Shown here: one piece after another, positions 8,247-16,080 of the stretch
Layout of the letters: each line of letters opens with the position of its first letter
Numbering within the stretch: position 1 is the first letter of the stretch
DNA from: Bifidobacterium crudilactis
Lineage (GTDB): Bacteria > Actinomycetota > Actinomycetes > Actinomycetales > Bifidobacteriaceae
Assembly (NCBI RefSeq): GCF_000738005.1
Contig: NZ_JHAL01000005.1
Coordinates: 1-35,388 of the forward strand
DNA: 35,388 nucleotides
Direction of reading: 5' to 3'
The notes under the pieces: generated by a model
Databases searched by the model: none
Told to the model about the DNA's origin: nothing
What the model saw: the letters and a program-made list of their open reading frames with translations, nothing else
Program-made: the position numbers and the translations under genes

Positions 8247-9228
8247 ACCACGCATATGATTGCGGTGCTTGGCCCGGTCCGGGCCAGATCGAGTCGAGTT
8301 TGGCGAGCGAGTCCGCATCAAGAGTGATCTCCATAGCCTGTACCGAGCTTTCGATCTGTTCCACGGTACGGGCTCCAGCGATGACGGTGGAGACTACCGG
8401 CTGTGCGAGCAACCAGGCATACGCCACTGCCGCAGGCGTGTGCCCTAGCTGGCTGCACAGTTCTTCGAAGGAAGAGATTTGGGCAGCATGACGCTCACGA
8501 TCACCTAGAGTTCTCTGCGTATTACGTCTCAGGCCTTTTGAGCCTGCCGCCGGCCCAGCCAACAATCCCGACATCAGTGGGCTCCAGGGGATCAGCCCCA
8601 TACCGAAATGCTGCAGCGCGGGGATCAACTCCTGCTCGATTGCACGATTCGCGAGATTGTAGAGACTTTGTTCCGACACCAAACCCAGCAGATTGCGCTT
8701 GTCGGCTGCCGCCTGCGCCACCGCCACATCCCACCCCGCGAAGTTGCTTGAACCGACATACGTAATCTTGCCTTCTGCGATCAATTGGGTCATCGCCTGC
8801 CAGATCTCCTCAAACGGAGTAGAGCGGTCGATATGATGCATCTGATATACATCGATATGGTCGGTCTGCAAGCGCTTCAGACTTGCCTCGCAGGCACGCT
8901 TGATGTGATACGCCGATAGATGGCGGTCGTTGGGGCCATAGCCCATAGGCTGGTAGACCTTGGTCGCCAGCACAATGTCATCACGGTGTCCGGACTTCTT
9001 GAGCCACCGTCCCACGATTTCCTCGGATATTCCGTACCCCTTCTCCATATCCGGGCGCTGTGGTCCGCCATACACGTCAGCGGAATCAAAGAAGTTGACT
9101 CCTAATTCCACAGCTCTATCCATGACTCTGTCAGCTTCATCTTCAGCCGTTGCGTCACCGAAATTCATTGTGCCTAGTCCGATACCGCTCACCAGCAGTC
9201 CCGAACGCCCCAAATGACGATATTGCAT
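8245..9228 (-). CDS. Aldo/keto reductase (cytoplasmic)
   Basis: A 327-residue TIM-barrel NADPH-dependent reductase. The catalytic tetrad is visible: Asp48 and Tyr53 (FFDSADVYG), Lys90 (LATKVYQP) and His131 (YQMHHID). The C-terminal cofactor motif is VIAGARTVEQIESSV. The length and RHLGRSGLLVSGIGLGTMNFG fit the YhdN/Tas-like group acting on aldehydes and ketones. The start is ATG 9228 behind AAAGGATCT; a longer in-frame reading to 9270 lacks a ribosome site. It converges on the MFS gene and faces the 315-bp region before the lipoprotein at 9586. The substrate is unknown. Confidence 0.93.
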   Translation of the reverse strand: MQYRHLGRSGLLVSGIGLGTMNFGDATAEDEADRVMDRAVELGVNFFDSADVYGGPQRPDMEKGYGISEEIVGRWLKKSGHRDDIVLATKVYQPMGYGPNDRHLSAYHIKRACEASLKRLQTDHIDVYQMHHIDRSTPFEEIWQAMTQLIAEGKITYVGSSNFAGWDVAVAQAAADKRNLLGLVSEQSLYNLANRAIEQELIPALQHFGMGLIPWSPLMSGLLAGPAAGSKGLRRNTQRTLGDRERHAAQISSFEELCSQLGHTPAAVAYAWLLAQPVVSTVIAGARTVEQIESSVQAMEITLDADSLAKLDSIWPGPGQAPQSYAW

Positions 9229-9585
9229 ATTATGAGATCCTTTCGTATCCACCACTCGCCTCGACATCACACCACGACGGGTGAAAACAGCTTCCCTGTG
9301 CTCAAATAACGGGAAAGAACCAAAACAGCACTACCCCGTTCCCTGTGACACTAATTTCATAATATGCAGGCGGAACAAAGCCAAACAGGCACTGACAGGG
9401 ACCGTTTCTCAGCCATATGGAATCAATCAATGCCCTAATCTGGTGAGGCGGCATTGTCGCGTAAAGCAGCTCTGGATGCCCCGGATCAGCCAGCAGCAAG
9501 ACATCATCCGTCAAGCGCTGCGAACCGCAGCGCACACGAATCAGTCGAATCCGTCACTTGAACCTGAACACATGCGAGGAAGAAC
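9229..9585. other. Divergent intergenic region, no gene supported
   Basis: This separates the minus-strand aldo/keto reductase from the plus-strand cyclophilin-like lipoprotein and should contain both promoters. A stop-free minus-strand stretch at 9302-9535 is not convincing. No clear palindrome was seen. Confidence 0.5.
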
Positions 9586-10155
9586 ATGAGAATGTCACAC
9601 CTGAAAGCACGCGCATTTGCCGGGGTCGTGATATCCGCGGTTCTGTGTCTCACTGGGTGCACGTCAACTAGGGACGCGGAACCGTCAGGAGCTTCTCAAT
9701 CTCATCCTGGTTCCTCGACTCTGCCGACGGGACCCTCTTCACCTGTCTCTGTTCCTACGAATAGTTCAACAGAGGATCCCGGTGTGGATGTTGCCGGAAC
9801 CGTCGTCCGGTTCGCTGCCCGCGACGTGTCTGTCAACGTGACCATAGTGGACGATAACGCCACAACCCGTGATTTTCTTTCGATGCTACCGATGACACTG
9901 TCCTTCGAGGATTACAACGGCATGGAGAAAATCACCTACCCGCCGCGTGGCTTTACCACGACAGGGAACACAGGCATGAAGCCCGAGGTGGGCGACCTGT
10001 TCTCGTTCATCCCGTGGAGCAATCTCGGTTTCTTCTATGAAACGGGATCGCTGGGATTTAGCGACAAGCTCGTTCGCATCGGAAAGACCGACGATATCGA
10101 AGGAATCATGAAGCTCGATGGACAGCAGGTCACGATATCAGCCGTCGGCAAGTGA
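9586..10155 (+). CDS. Cyclophilin-like lipoprotein
   Basis: A 189-residue protein. Residues 1-25 form a lipoprotein signal peptide ending in lipobox LTGC (Cys25). A Ser/Pro/Thr-rich linker runs to about residue 65, then a cyclophilin-like domain with VNVTIVDDNATTRDFLSM, LPMTLSFEDYNGMEKI, EVGDLFSFIPWSNLGFFY and KLVRIGKTDD. It is the exported counterpart of the cytoplasmic proteins at 5912 and 6338, and closer to the canonical domain than either. ATG 9586 follows CGAGGAAGAAC. The next gene, an MFS exporter of the Bcr/CflA type, starts about 100 bp downstream. It would be anchored outside the membrane, possibly binding a small ligand. Confidence 0.88.
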   Translation: MRMSHLKARAFAGVVISAVLCLTGCTSTRDAEPSGASQSHPGSSTLPTGPSSPVSVPTNSSTEDPGVDVAGTVVRFAARDVSVNVTIVDDNATTRDFLSMLPMTLSFEDYNGMEKITYPPRGFTTTGNTGMKPEVGDLFSFIPWSNLGFFYETGSLGFSDKLVRIGKTDDIEGIMKLDGQQVTISAVGK

Positions 10156-10255
10156 GCACGTCACCAGGACTCAATGCAAACACAACCCCCATTACATGGG
10201 GTATCGGATATCTCAAGCATGGCACACCACCATGTTGGCTATAGAAAGCAGAACA

Positions 10256-11470
10256 ATGCAGCACTCGCTCAAATCCAAGAAGACGGCAGGGGTGGCGTTC
10301 TCGACGCTACTCATGTTGCTGACGATCTTCGGCCCTGTCTCCATGGACCTATATCTGCCAGTGCTCCCCGCCCTGACCGAGGACATGCATACAACCACAT
10401 CGTCGGCCCAGTTCACACTCACCGCATGCCTGATCGGACTAGCGCTGGGGCAGATAATCACCGGACCGCTCTCCGATCGCTACGGCCGACGCATGCCGGT
10501 CCTCATCGGCGTCGTCGCCTATAGCGCAGCTTCGCTGCTATGCGCTTTCAGCCCGAACATCATAACCCTGGTGATCGCGCGGCTCGTGCAAGGCCTTGCG
10601 GGCGCGGCCGGCATCGTCATCGCACAGGCCGCGGGACGCGATGTCTATGAGGGTGGGGCGCTGATCCGTTACTATGGTCGGCTCACCGTATTGGGAGGCC
10701 TAGCCGCTGTGGTGGGTCCGGTTATCGGAGGGCAGCTCGCACGAATCACCGACTGGCACGGCATCTTCATCTTCCTGTCGATCGTAGGTGTAGTCATGCT
10801 GGCCGCCACGCTACTCATCTTCGGGGAAACCCTGCCAGCAGGACGCCGCACTGACGGGGGTATGGCGCAGATCAGCAAGGATTTCCGCACGCTGTTGTCG
10901 AATAGGCTGTTCACCGGCTCAGTGCTAATCGCAGGACTTACATACGCCGCACTGTTTGCCTATCTTTCTGGGGCCACATACATTCTGCAAGAGACCTTTG
11001 GGCTTTCTCCACAGGCATATTCCATAGCATTCGGTACAAACTCTGCCGGATTCATGGTGTTCGGATATCTGGGAGGCGTAGCGGCTGAACACTGGTCGGA
11101 ACAAGGCAGTCTTACCGTCGGCATCGCGATGACCGCTATCGGTTCGCTGGGGTTGCTGTTCACCGGTCTCTTCTCGCTACCACTTCCCGTTGTGATCGCC
11201 TCCCTGTTCACTCTTGCCTCCGGAGTCGCCTTCGCGGCGCCTGCGACGACCTCGCTGTCGATGGCCGACTACCCCGATCTAGCGGGAACGGCATCTTCTA
11301 TCCTCGGCTGTGCACGCTTCGGCTTCGGTGGCTTCGCCGCACCATTGGTCGGACTCGGCGGATCTCAGGCGGTCTTACCGCTTGGCATCGTCACCGTTGG
11401 CGCCACGGCACTCGCGTTCCTCGCACAGATTATGCTCGTGCAGCGTGCGGGTCGCGAATGGTCCTTATAA
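10256..11470 (+). CDS. Bcr/CflA-type MFS multidrug efflux transporter
   Basis: A 404-residue protein with 12 predicted helices. TIFGPVSMDLYLPVLPALTEDM in helix 1 and GQIITGPLSDRYGRRMPVLIG in the 2-3 loop are signatures of the Bcr/CflA drug:proton antiporter family, and ARLVQGLAGAAGIVIAQAAGRD (helices 4-5) is also typical. I chose ATG 10256 because the family starts just before helix 1 and AGAAAG precedes it; a longer reading to 10118 overlaps the lipoprotein gene. It is probably cotranscribed with that lipoprotein and ends before a perfect palindrome at 11485. Confidence 0.92.
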   Translation: MQHSLKSKKTAGVAFSTLLMLLTIFGPVSMDLYLPVLPALTEDMHTTTSSAQFTLTACLIGLALGQIITGPLSDRYGRRMPVLIGVVAYSAASLLCAFSPNIITLVIARLVQGLAGAAGIVIAQAAGRDVYEGGALIRYYGRLTVLGGLAAVVGPVIGGQLARITDWHGIFIFLSIVGVVMLAATLLIFGETLPAGRRTDGGMAQISKDFRTLLSNRLFTGSVLIAGLTYAALFAYLSGATYILQETFGLSPQAYSIAFGTNSAGFMVFGYLGGVAAEHWSEQGSLTVGIAMTAIGSLGLLFTGLFSLPLPVVIASLFTLASGVAFAAPATTSLSMADYPDLAGTASSILGCARFGFGGFAAPLVGLGGSQAVLPLGIVTVGATALAFLAQIMLVQRAGREWSL

Positions 11471-11484
11471 GAGTCATTGGTCCA

Positions 11485-11506
11485 GGAGGAGCCTGCAGGC
11501 TCCTCC
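11485..11506. terminator. Perfect 22-bp palindrome between convergent genes
   Basis: GGAGGAGCC TGCA GGCTCCTCC is a fully self-complementary 22-mer 14 bp after the MFS stop and 41 bp before the stop of the minus-strand XRE regulator. It is likely a bidirectional terminator, although no T run follows on either strand. Confidence 0.6.
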
Positions 11507-11547
11507 GTACATGAGCTTGATCTCAGCGACAAACCTCAGTGTCGACA

Positions 11548-12543
11548 TCACACCGGCGGCTGATCGATGCTTTCGTGCACTACGGTGAATGAGCTTTCGT
11601 GCTGCTGGTAGCGGCTTGCGGCCCATGAGCCCAGGATCTGCATGCGCTGTGCAGAGCGTGAACCGGGCTGAGGCGTATAGATCGTCACGGTCAAGCTGGG
11701 ATTGGATTCCATGGTCATACCCTCGTAGGCCAGGCACATCTCCCCGACTGTGGCGTGGTTGAAGCTTTTGCATCCCGAGCCGTGATGACGCACGTTGCCA
11801 GCCGCCCATCGTGTGCGGAATTGTTCGCTGCGAACGCTTAGCTCTCCGATCAGGTCGTGCAATCCGGTGTCGTGAGGATTGCGTCCGGCCTCGGAGCGCA
11901 GCATTGCCACGGTATCGTCGGCGATCCGGTTCCAGTTCGGGTAGAAGTCATACGCACGGTCATCCAAGAACGTGTGCCGGGCCAGGTTTGCACCTTTCCC
12001 TGGCACAGTGAACACCTCGTCGTAGAGCGCCCTGGCCAGCAGGTTCGTGGCCAGCAGATCCATGCGCCCATTGCGGACGAATGCCGGCCCCGCGGTGACC
12101 GAGTCCAGGACCCATTGCAGACCTCGTGTCGGGGCCCATGCCTTCTGCATCTTGCCGTGTCGAACGAGGGCGTGCGCTGTGCCTGCGTTGGATAGATCGA
12201 ACAGGTATTCTCGTTCGGCGTCGTCAAGCATGAGAGCTCGTGCGAGAGCGTCGAGCACCTGCGCGGAGGCACCTGACAGTGCACCGCGTTCAAGCTTGGT
12301 ATAGTACTCGACGCTGATGCCGGCCAGCTCGGCCACTTCGATGCGACGGAGTCCCTTGACCCTCCGGTTTCTGCCTTTCGGCAGACCAACTTGCTCGGGA
12401 GTCACACGCGCACGTCGAGAAACGAGGAAGGCCCGAGCTTCGTTGCGGTTATTGCCTGTAACGTCCGACCCATGTGCCGGCAGGCCCGAGGTCTGAGCCG
12501 CATTGAGTGTCATGCGCTCAGTCGTTGCGTTTTCTTCTGCCAA
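11548..12543 (-). CDS. XRE-family regulator with MLTR-type ligand-binding domain (paralogue 2)
   Basis: A 331-residue paralogue of the regulator at 3179-4096. It shares RRARVTPEQVGLP, VKGLRRIEVAELAGIS and EYYTKLERGALSGAS in the HTH (about residues 38-105) and VTAGPAFVRNGRMDLLATN plus FLDDRAYDFYPNW in the ligand-binding half. An extra N-terminal tail of about 30 residues precedes the HTH. The start is TTG 12543 (AGGAAAG upstream) or ATG 12513. It lies 25 bp downstream of the alcohol dehydrogenase gene in the same direction, so the two form an operon and the regulator may control it together with neighbouring genes. Confidence 0.88.
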   Translation of the reverse strand: MAEENATTERMTLNAAQTSGLPAHGSDVTGNNRNEARAFLVSRRARVTPEQVGLPKGRNRRVKGLRRIEVAELAGISVEYYTKLERGALSGASAQVLDALARALMLDDAEREYLFDLSNAGTAHALVRHGKMQKAWAPTRGLQWVLDSVTAGPAFVRNGRMDLLATNLLARALYDEVFTVPGKGANLARHTFLDDRAYDFYPNWNRIADDTVAMLRSEAGRNPHDTGLHDLIGELSVRSEQFRTRWAAGNVRHHGSGCKSFNHATVGEMCLAYEGMTMESNPSLTVTIYTPQPGSRSAQRMQILGSWAASRYQQHESSFTVVHESIDQPPV

Positions 12544-12568
12544 GGCAATGCTCGCTTTCCTGTGGCAT

Positions 12569-13588
12569 TCACAGCGTCAGTAGGACTTTGGTGGCACGAC
12601 GCTCGTCCATGGCCTTGTAGGCTTCGTCTGCCTTGTCAAGTGGCAGGGTCAGGTCAAACACCTTGCCGGGGTTGATGCTACGATTGCCGATCAGCTCGAT
12701 GAACTGCGGCAGGAAGCGGCGCACTGGAGCTCCTCCGCCTGCCAGGTGGATGCCCGCGTTGAACAGGTCCATGCCGTTGATGTTCTGGTCGTGTGAGACA
12801 CCCACGAAGCCGACATGTCCACCGGGTCGCGTGGAGTTGATGGCCTGCATCATCGACTGCTGGGTTCCGACCGCCTCGATGACGCCATGGGCTCCGTATC
12901 CGTTCGTCATGTCCTTGATGGCGGCCACGCCTTCGTCTCCGCGAAGTTCAACGATATCAGTGGCGCCGAAGTCGCGGGCGAGCGCCTGCCGGTCGCTATG
13001 ACGGCTCATCGCGATAATGCGTTCGGCGCCCAACTGCTTGGCTCCAAGCACTCCGCACAGGCCCACGGCCCCGTCTCCGACCACGGCCACGGTCTTACCC
13101 GGTGCCGCCTGGGCTGATACTGCGGCGAACCATCCGGTACCGAGCACGTCGGAGGCGGCCAGCAGTGAGGGAATCAGTTCGGGATCGGGCATGCCCGGGG
13201 TTGCGACGAGTGTACCGTCGGCCAGTGGGATACGCGCATATTCGGCTTGTGTGCCGATGGTGCCCATCAGGGTGCGATGCGGACAGTAGGATTGATAGCC
13301 GGCCCGGCATATCTCGCATGTGTTGTCCGAGGTCCAGAACGATCCGACGACGAAATCGCCGATCTTGATGGTCTTCACCTCACTGCCGACATCCTCGACC
13401 ACGCCTACATACTCATGCCCCATGACCTGGTGACTGACAGGTTCCAAGCCGCGATACGGCCATAGGTCGGAGCCGCACACGCAGGCCGCGGCAACGCGGA
13501 TGATCGCATCCGTTGGCTCCTTGAGGACCGGATCGGGGCGCTCTTCGACACGCACATCCCCCGGGGCTTCCATAATCACACCACGCAT
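12569..13588 (-). CDS. Zinc-dependent alcohol dehydrogenase (MDR family)
   Basis: A 339-residue medium-chain dehydrogenase. Catalytic-zinc ligands are Cys38 (CVCGSD) and His58-Glu59 (MGHEYVG). The structural-zinc loop has Cys91, Cys94 and Cys102 (CEICRAGYQSYC), but the usual first Cys position is Asp88. The Rossmann motif is VVGDGAVGLCG, and VIEAVGTQQSMMQAI and GGHVGFVGV are typical of the threonine/sorbitol dehydrogenase-like branch. ATG 13588 is preceded by AAGGAGATAG. A long leader separates it from a promoter near 13722-13751. It heads an operon with the XRE regulator downstream. The substrate is not evident. Confidence 0.92.
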   Translation of the reverse strand: MRGVIMEAPGDVRVEERPDPVLKEPTDAIIRVAAACVCGSDLWPYRGLEPVSHQVMGHEYVGVVEDVGSEVKTIKIGDFVVGSFWTSDNTCEICRAGYQSYCPHRTLMGTIGTQAEYARIPLADGTLVATPGMPDPELIPSLLAASDVLGTGWFAAVSAQAAPGKTVAVVGDGAVGLCGVLGAKQLGAERIIAMSRHSDRQALARDFGATDIVELRGDEGVAAIKDMTNGYGAHGVIEAVGTQQSMMQAINSTRPGGHVGFVGVSHDQNINGMDLFNAGIHLAGGGAPVRRFLPQFIELIGNRSINPGKVFDLTLPLDKADEAYKAMDERRATKVLLTL

Positions 13589-13721
13589 AATGCCTATCTC
13601 CTTGCCGCACTCGCTTTCAACGCTCGAATCGCTTTCTTCGATGCCGTCGTGCAGGGACTTCGAATCTCCTCAATACAGCGTAAGCATGATTTCGAACCCT
13701 GAGGGAGCTACTGTCAGGGCC

Positions 13722-13751
13722 AGTATCGTAAATCGAAAAAACGACAAGCAA
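13722..13751 (-). promoter_or_regulatory. Probable promoter of the alcohol dehydrogenase-regulator operon
   Basis: On the minus strand TTGCTT (13751-13746), 18 bases, GATACT (13727-13722). Transcription would begin near 13715, giving a leader of about 125 nt. A perfect inverted repeat lies just upstream of the -35 box. Confidence 0.45.
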
Positions 13752-13767
13752 TACGCTTTATGTTCAG

Positions 13768-13797
13768 CACGAATCAGTTTGGCTGTACTGATTCGTG
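13768..13797. promoter_or_regulatory. Perfect 11-bp inverted repeat, operator candidate
   Basis: CACGAATCAGT, 8-base spacer, ACTGATTCGTG. It sits in the divergent region between the alcohol dehydrogenase operon (minus) and the small ORF/SDR (plus), 16 bp upstream of the proposed -35. The position fits an activator site or a shared divergent operator, possibly for the XRE regulator encoded in this operon. Confidence 0.5.
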
Positions 13798-14003
13798 TGA
13801 TCACCTGAGACAGCTGCGATGCGATAACCGGAGAATTGCAACCACAACAGGATTGATTCCCAATGGGAAGACGGAAAGGCAGCCATGCGCCCCTGGAGAT
13901 AGGGGTATTGGAAGAGACTCCTTCAACAGAGCGAATCTGCCTATCGTTGTGTAGGTAATACCGTGAAGCGGTAACGGAATGCCGTCGCAAAAGGAACAAG
14001 CCC

Positions 14004-14240
14004 ATGGATGGAAAGCGCATCTCACAAGCTCAGGATCAACTGCGGCGTGCACTGATGAGAGACTCTACCGAGCGTCTAGTCCCCGCACACGGTACAGCGA
14101 TTGCATTCCATGGATGGGACGGCTTACAAAGGACGGTTACCGAACACTACCGGTCGATTCTTAACGCATCTCGTCAGTTAAGACCCGATGCAATACCGTC
14201 ATCATCGCCGCCCATCTTGTTCAACACGATTGTTCAATGA
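14004..14240 (+). CDS. Small hypothetical protein
   Basis: A possible 78-residue protein from ATG 14004, with AAAGGAA eight bases upstream. The sequence (MDGKRISQAQDQLRRALM onward) has a charged helical N-terminal half and a Pro/Ser-rich end. I recognise no family. It ends 16 bp before the SDR start, so it could be a leader gene of that operon, or chance. Confidence 0.3.
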   Translation: MDGKRISQAQDQLRRALMRDSTERLVPAHGTAIAFHGWDGLQRTVTEHYRSILNASRQLRPDAIPSSSPPILFNTIVQ

Positions 14241-14256
14241 GTACAGGAGTATATGT

Positions 14257-14913
14257 ATGTCTACATTTGTCATTATCGGAGCGGGATCCGGCTTGGGCAT
14301 TGCCGCGGCACGACGCTTCGGTCGCGAGGGCTTCGATGTCGCGCTCATCTCCCGGGTACAGGATCATGTCTCTCAGCTCGCTTCGGAACTGACCAAGGAA
14401 GGCATCACCGCAGGGGGCTTCGCTGCCGATGTGCTGGATCGGGAGTCCCTCGGTGCGGCTTTGGACGAGGTTGCACGCGAACTAGGTCCCATCGAGGTGT
14501 TGCAGTACAGTCCGGTTCCCCAGCGGGAGTTCCTGCGCCCGGTTCTGGAGACAGACGTCGCCGACCTCGGTGCCGCCATGGAGTTCTCGACACTGGGACT
14601 TGCCACTGTCATACCCCATGTGCTGCCGGGAATGAGGCGGTTGGGCCATGGGACAATTCTCTTGGTCAATGGTTCCAGTGCCGCACGGCCTAACGGCACA
14701 GTCGCTGGAACCTCGGTCGCCTTCGCTGCGGAATCGGCCTACGGACGCATGCTCCACGAAGCCTTAGCCGTCGAGAACATCCATGTCGGCCAGATGATCG
14801 TTCCCGGTGCCATCGGCGGAGGTGATCCTCTCTACGATCCCGCTGCTTTGGCAGACAGACTGTGGACAGCGCACGCTTCGCAGGGCGACTTCCGGACCAC
14901 GGTAGGAGCATAA
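14257..14913 (+). CDS. Atypical SDR-family protein lacking the Tyr-Lys catalytic pair
   Basis: A 218-residue protein with a good Rossmann cofactor motif, VIIGAGSGLGIAAARRFG (GAGSGLG, residues 8-14). NNAG is replaced by QYSP at 83-86, and no YxxxK follows the Ser140-141 region (VNGSSAARPNG, then SVAFAAESAYGRM). Similar actinobacterial SDR-like proteins with a YSP motif exist, so this is a recognisable subfamily rather than decay. It may bind NAD(P) without classical SDR chemistry. ATG 14257 has the strong site ACAGGAG seven bases upstream, and the in-frame upstream extension is ignored. It precedes the hydrolase at 15035. Confidence 0.85.
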   Translation: MSTFVIIGAGSGLGIAAARRFGREGFDVALISRVQDHVSQLASELTKEGITAGGFAADVLDRESLGAALDEVARELGPIEVLQYSPVPQREFLRPVLETDVADLGAAMEFSTLGLATVIPHVLPGMRRLGHGTILLVNGSSAARPNGTVAGTSVAFAAESAYGRMLHEALAVENIHVGQMIVPGAIGGGDPLYDPAALADRLWTAHASQGDFRTTVGA

Positions 14914-15034
14914 GACCAACCAGAGCCGTCGATCACGCAAAGGCAACGCAAACAGCCGGGTGGTCGTTAATCACAGCACCAGCATTCAATTTGGGAACAA
15001 CAGATACGAACAATACCGATAAGGACCAACACTC

Positions 15035-16000
15035 ATGACATTGCATGAAGGCGGATATCGCTTCGACCTCGAACCAGAGGTCAGCAGGACCTCTGTACGC
15101 TACACGAACCGCTATGGCATCGCCATCGCCGGGGATCTATACTGTCGCAAAGACCTCGACGAATCGCAGAAGCATGCTGCAATAGTAATCGGCCCCCCGC
15201 ATAGCGCAGTCAAAGAGCAGGCTCCTGGCGTGTACGCGAACCAGCTGGCCCAACGTGGCTTCGTGGCGCTGGCCTTCGACCCGTCATTCAACGGAGAAAG
15301 CGGCGGAGAACCTCGCCATGTCAGCTCACCAGAGATCTTCGCGGAGGACTTCAGCGCTGGAGTCGATTACTTGGGAACCCTACCCTATGTCAGCAGGAAA
15401 CGGATAGGTGCGCTCGGCATCTGCGGGAGCGGCGGTTTCGCTTTGAGCGCCGCGCAGGTCGATGCCCGCATCAAGGCCGTCGTCACCTCGGCCATGTATG
15501 ACATCAGCGGCGTGAACCGTGAAGGCTGGAAACATTCTGCTACCGACGCGGATCGCAAGCGCATGCTGGAATCGCTGTCCGAACAGCGTTGGACTGATGT
15601 GGACGCGGGCGCTCCTGAAGTCGTGCGAGCATTCCCGCCGGAGCCGACCGACACGATTCCCGAGGGATTGGACGCGATTACGGCCGAATTCTTCGAATAT
15701 TACGGTACAGAACGCGGGCACCACCCGCACGCCATCGGTGGTTTCACCACGACGAGCGGATTGGCGCACATCAACTTCGGACCACTGCGCTGGGTAAACG
15801 ACATCGCACCACGACCCATTCTGCTGATTACCGGCAGCAAGGCACATTCGCGTTACTTCAGCGAAGACGTGTATAAACAGGCGAAAGAACCCAGAGAGCT
15901 GATCGTGGTCCCCGGCGCGCGACATATCGATCTGTATGATCGCGTCGACCTGATCCCCTTCGATGAGATCGCCGCCTTCTACGGGAAGAACTTGACCTGA
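15035..16000 (+). CDS. Alpha/beta hydrolase
   Basis: A 321-residue protein of the dienelactone hydrolase/YcjY-like group. Elements in order: VIGPPHSAVKEQAPGVYANQ (oxyanion region), LAFDPSFNGESGG, the nucleophile elbow GICGSGGFA with Ser132 (first elbow Gly replaced by Cys, as in this subgroup), and the catalytic His297 in PGARHIDLYD. A lid-like insertion spans about residues 160-235. No signal peptide. ATG 15035 follows AAGGACC. It lies between the atypical SDR and the lipoprotein aldo/keto reductase, all on the plus strand, and may hydrolyse an ester or amide in the same process. The substrate is unknown. Confidence 0.88.
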   Translation: MTLHEGGYRFDLEPEVSRTSVRYTNRYGIAIAGDLYCRKDLDESQKHAAIVIGPPHSAVKEQAPGVYANQLAQRGFVALAFDPSFNGESGGEPRHVSSPEIFAEDFSAGVDYLGTLPYVSRKRIGALGICGSGGFALSAAQVDARIKAVVTSAMYDISGVNREGWKHSATDADRKRMLESLSEQRWTDVDAGAPEVVRAFPPEPTDTIPEGLDAITAEFFEYYGTERGHHPHAIGGFTTTSGLAHINFGPLRWVNDIAPRPILLITGSKAHSRYFSEDVYKQAKEPRELIVVPGARHIDLYDRVDLIPFDEIAAFYGKNLT

Positions 16001-16080
16001 ACGCCTTTTGCTCCCGTCAATTCCACGCATCGCACACGCCCAATAGTCATCACTCGTCAACGATTCAAGAAGGGTCCGTC

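Noticed and set aside
9302..9535. 77-residue minus-strand open frame in the divergent gap
   Set aside because: No ribosome site, no recognisable family, and it lies where two promoters are expected.
13670..14020. 116-residue minus-strand open frame upstream of the alcohol dehydrogenase
   Set aside because: It overlaps the proposed promoter and operator; the composition is not protein-like and no ribosome site was seen.
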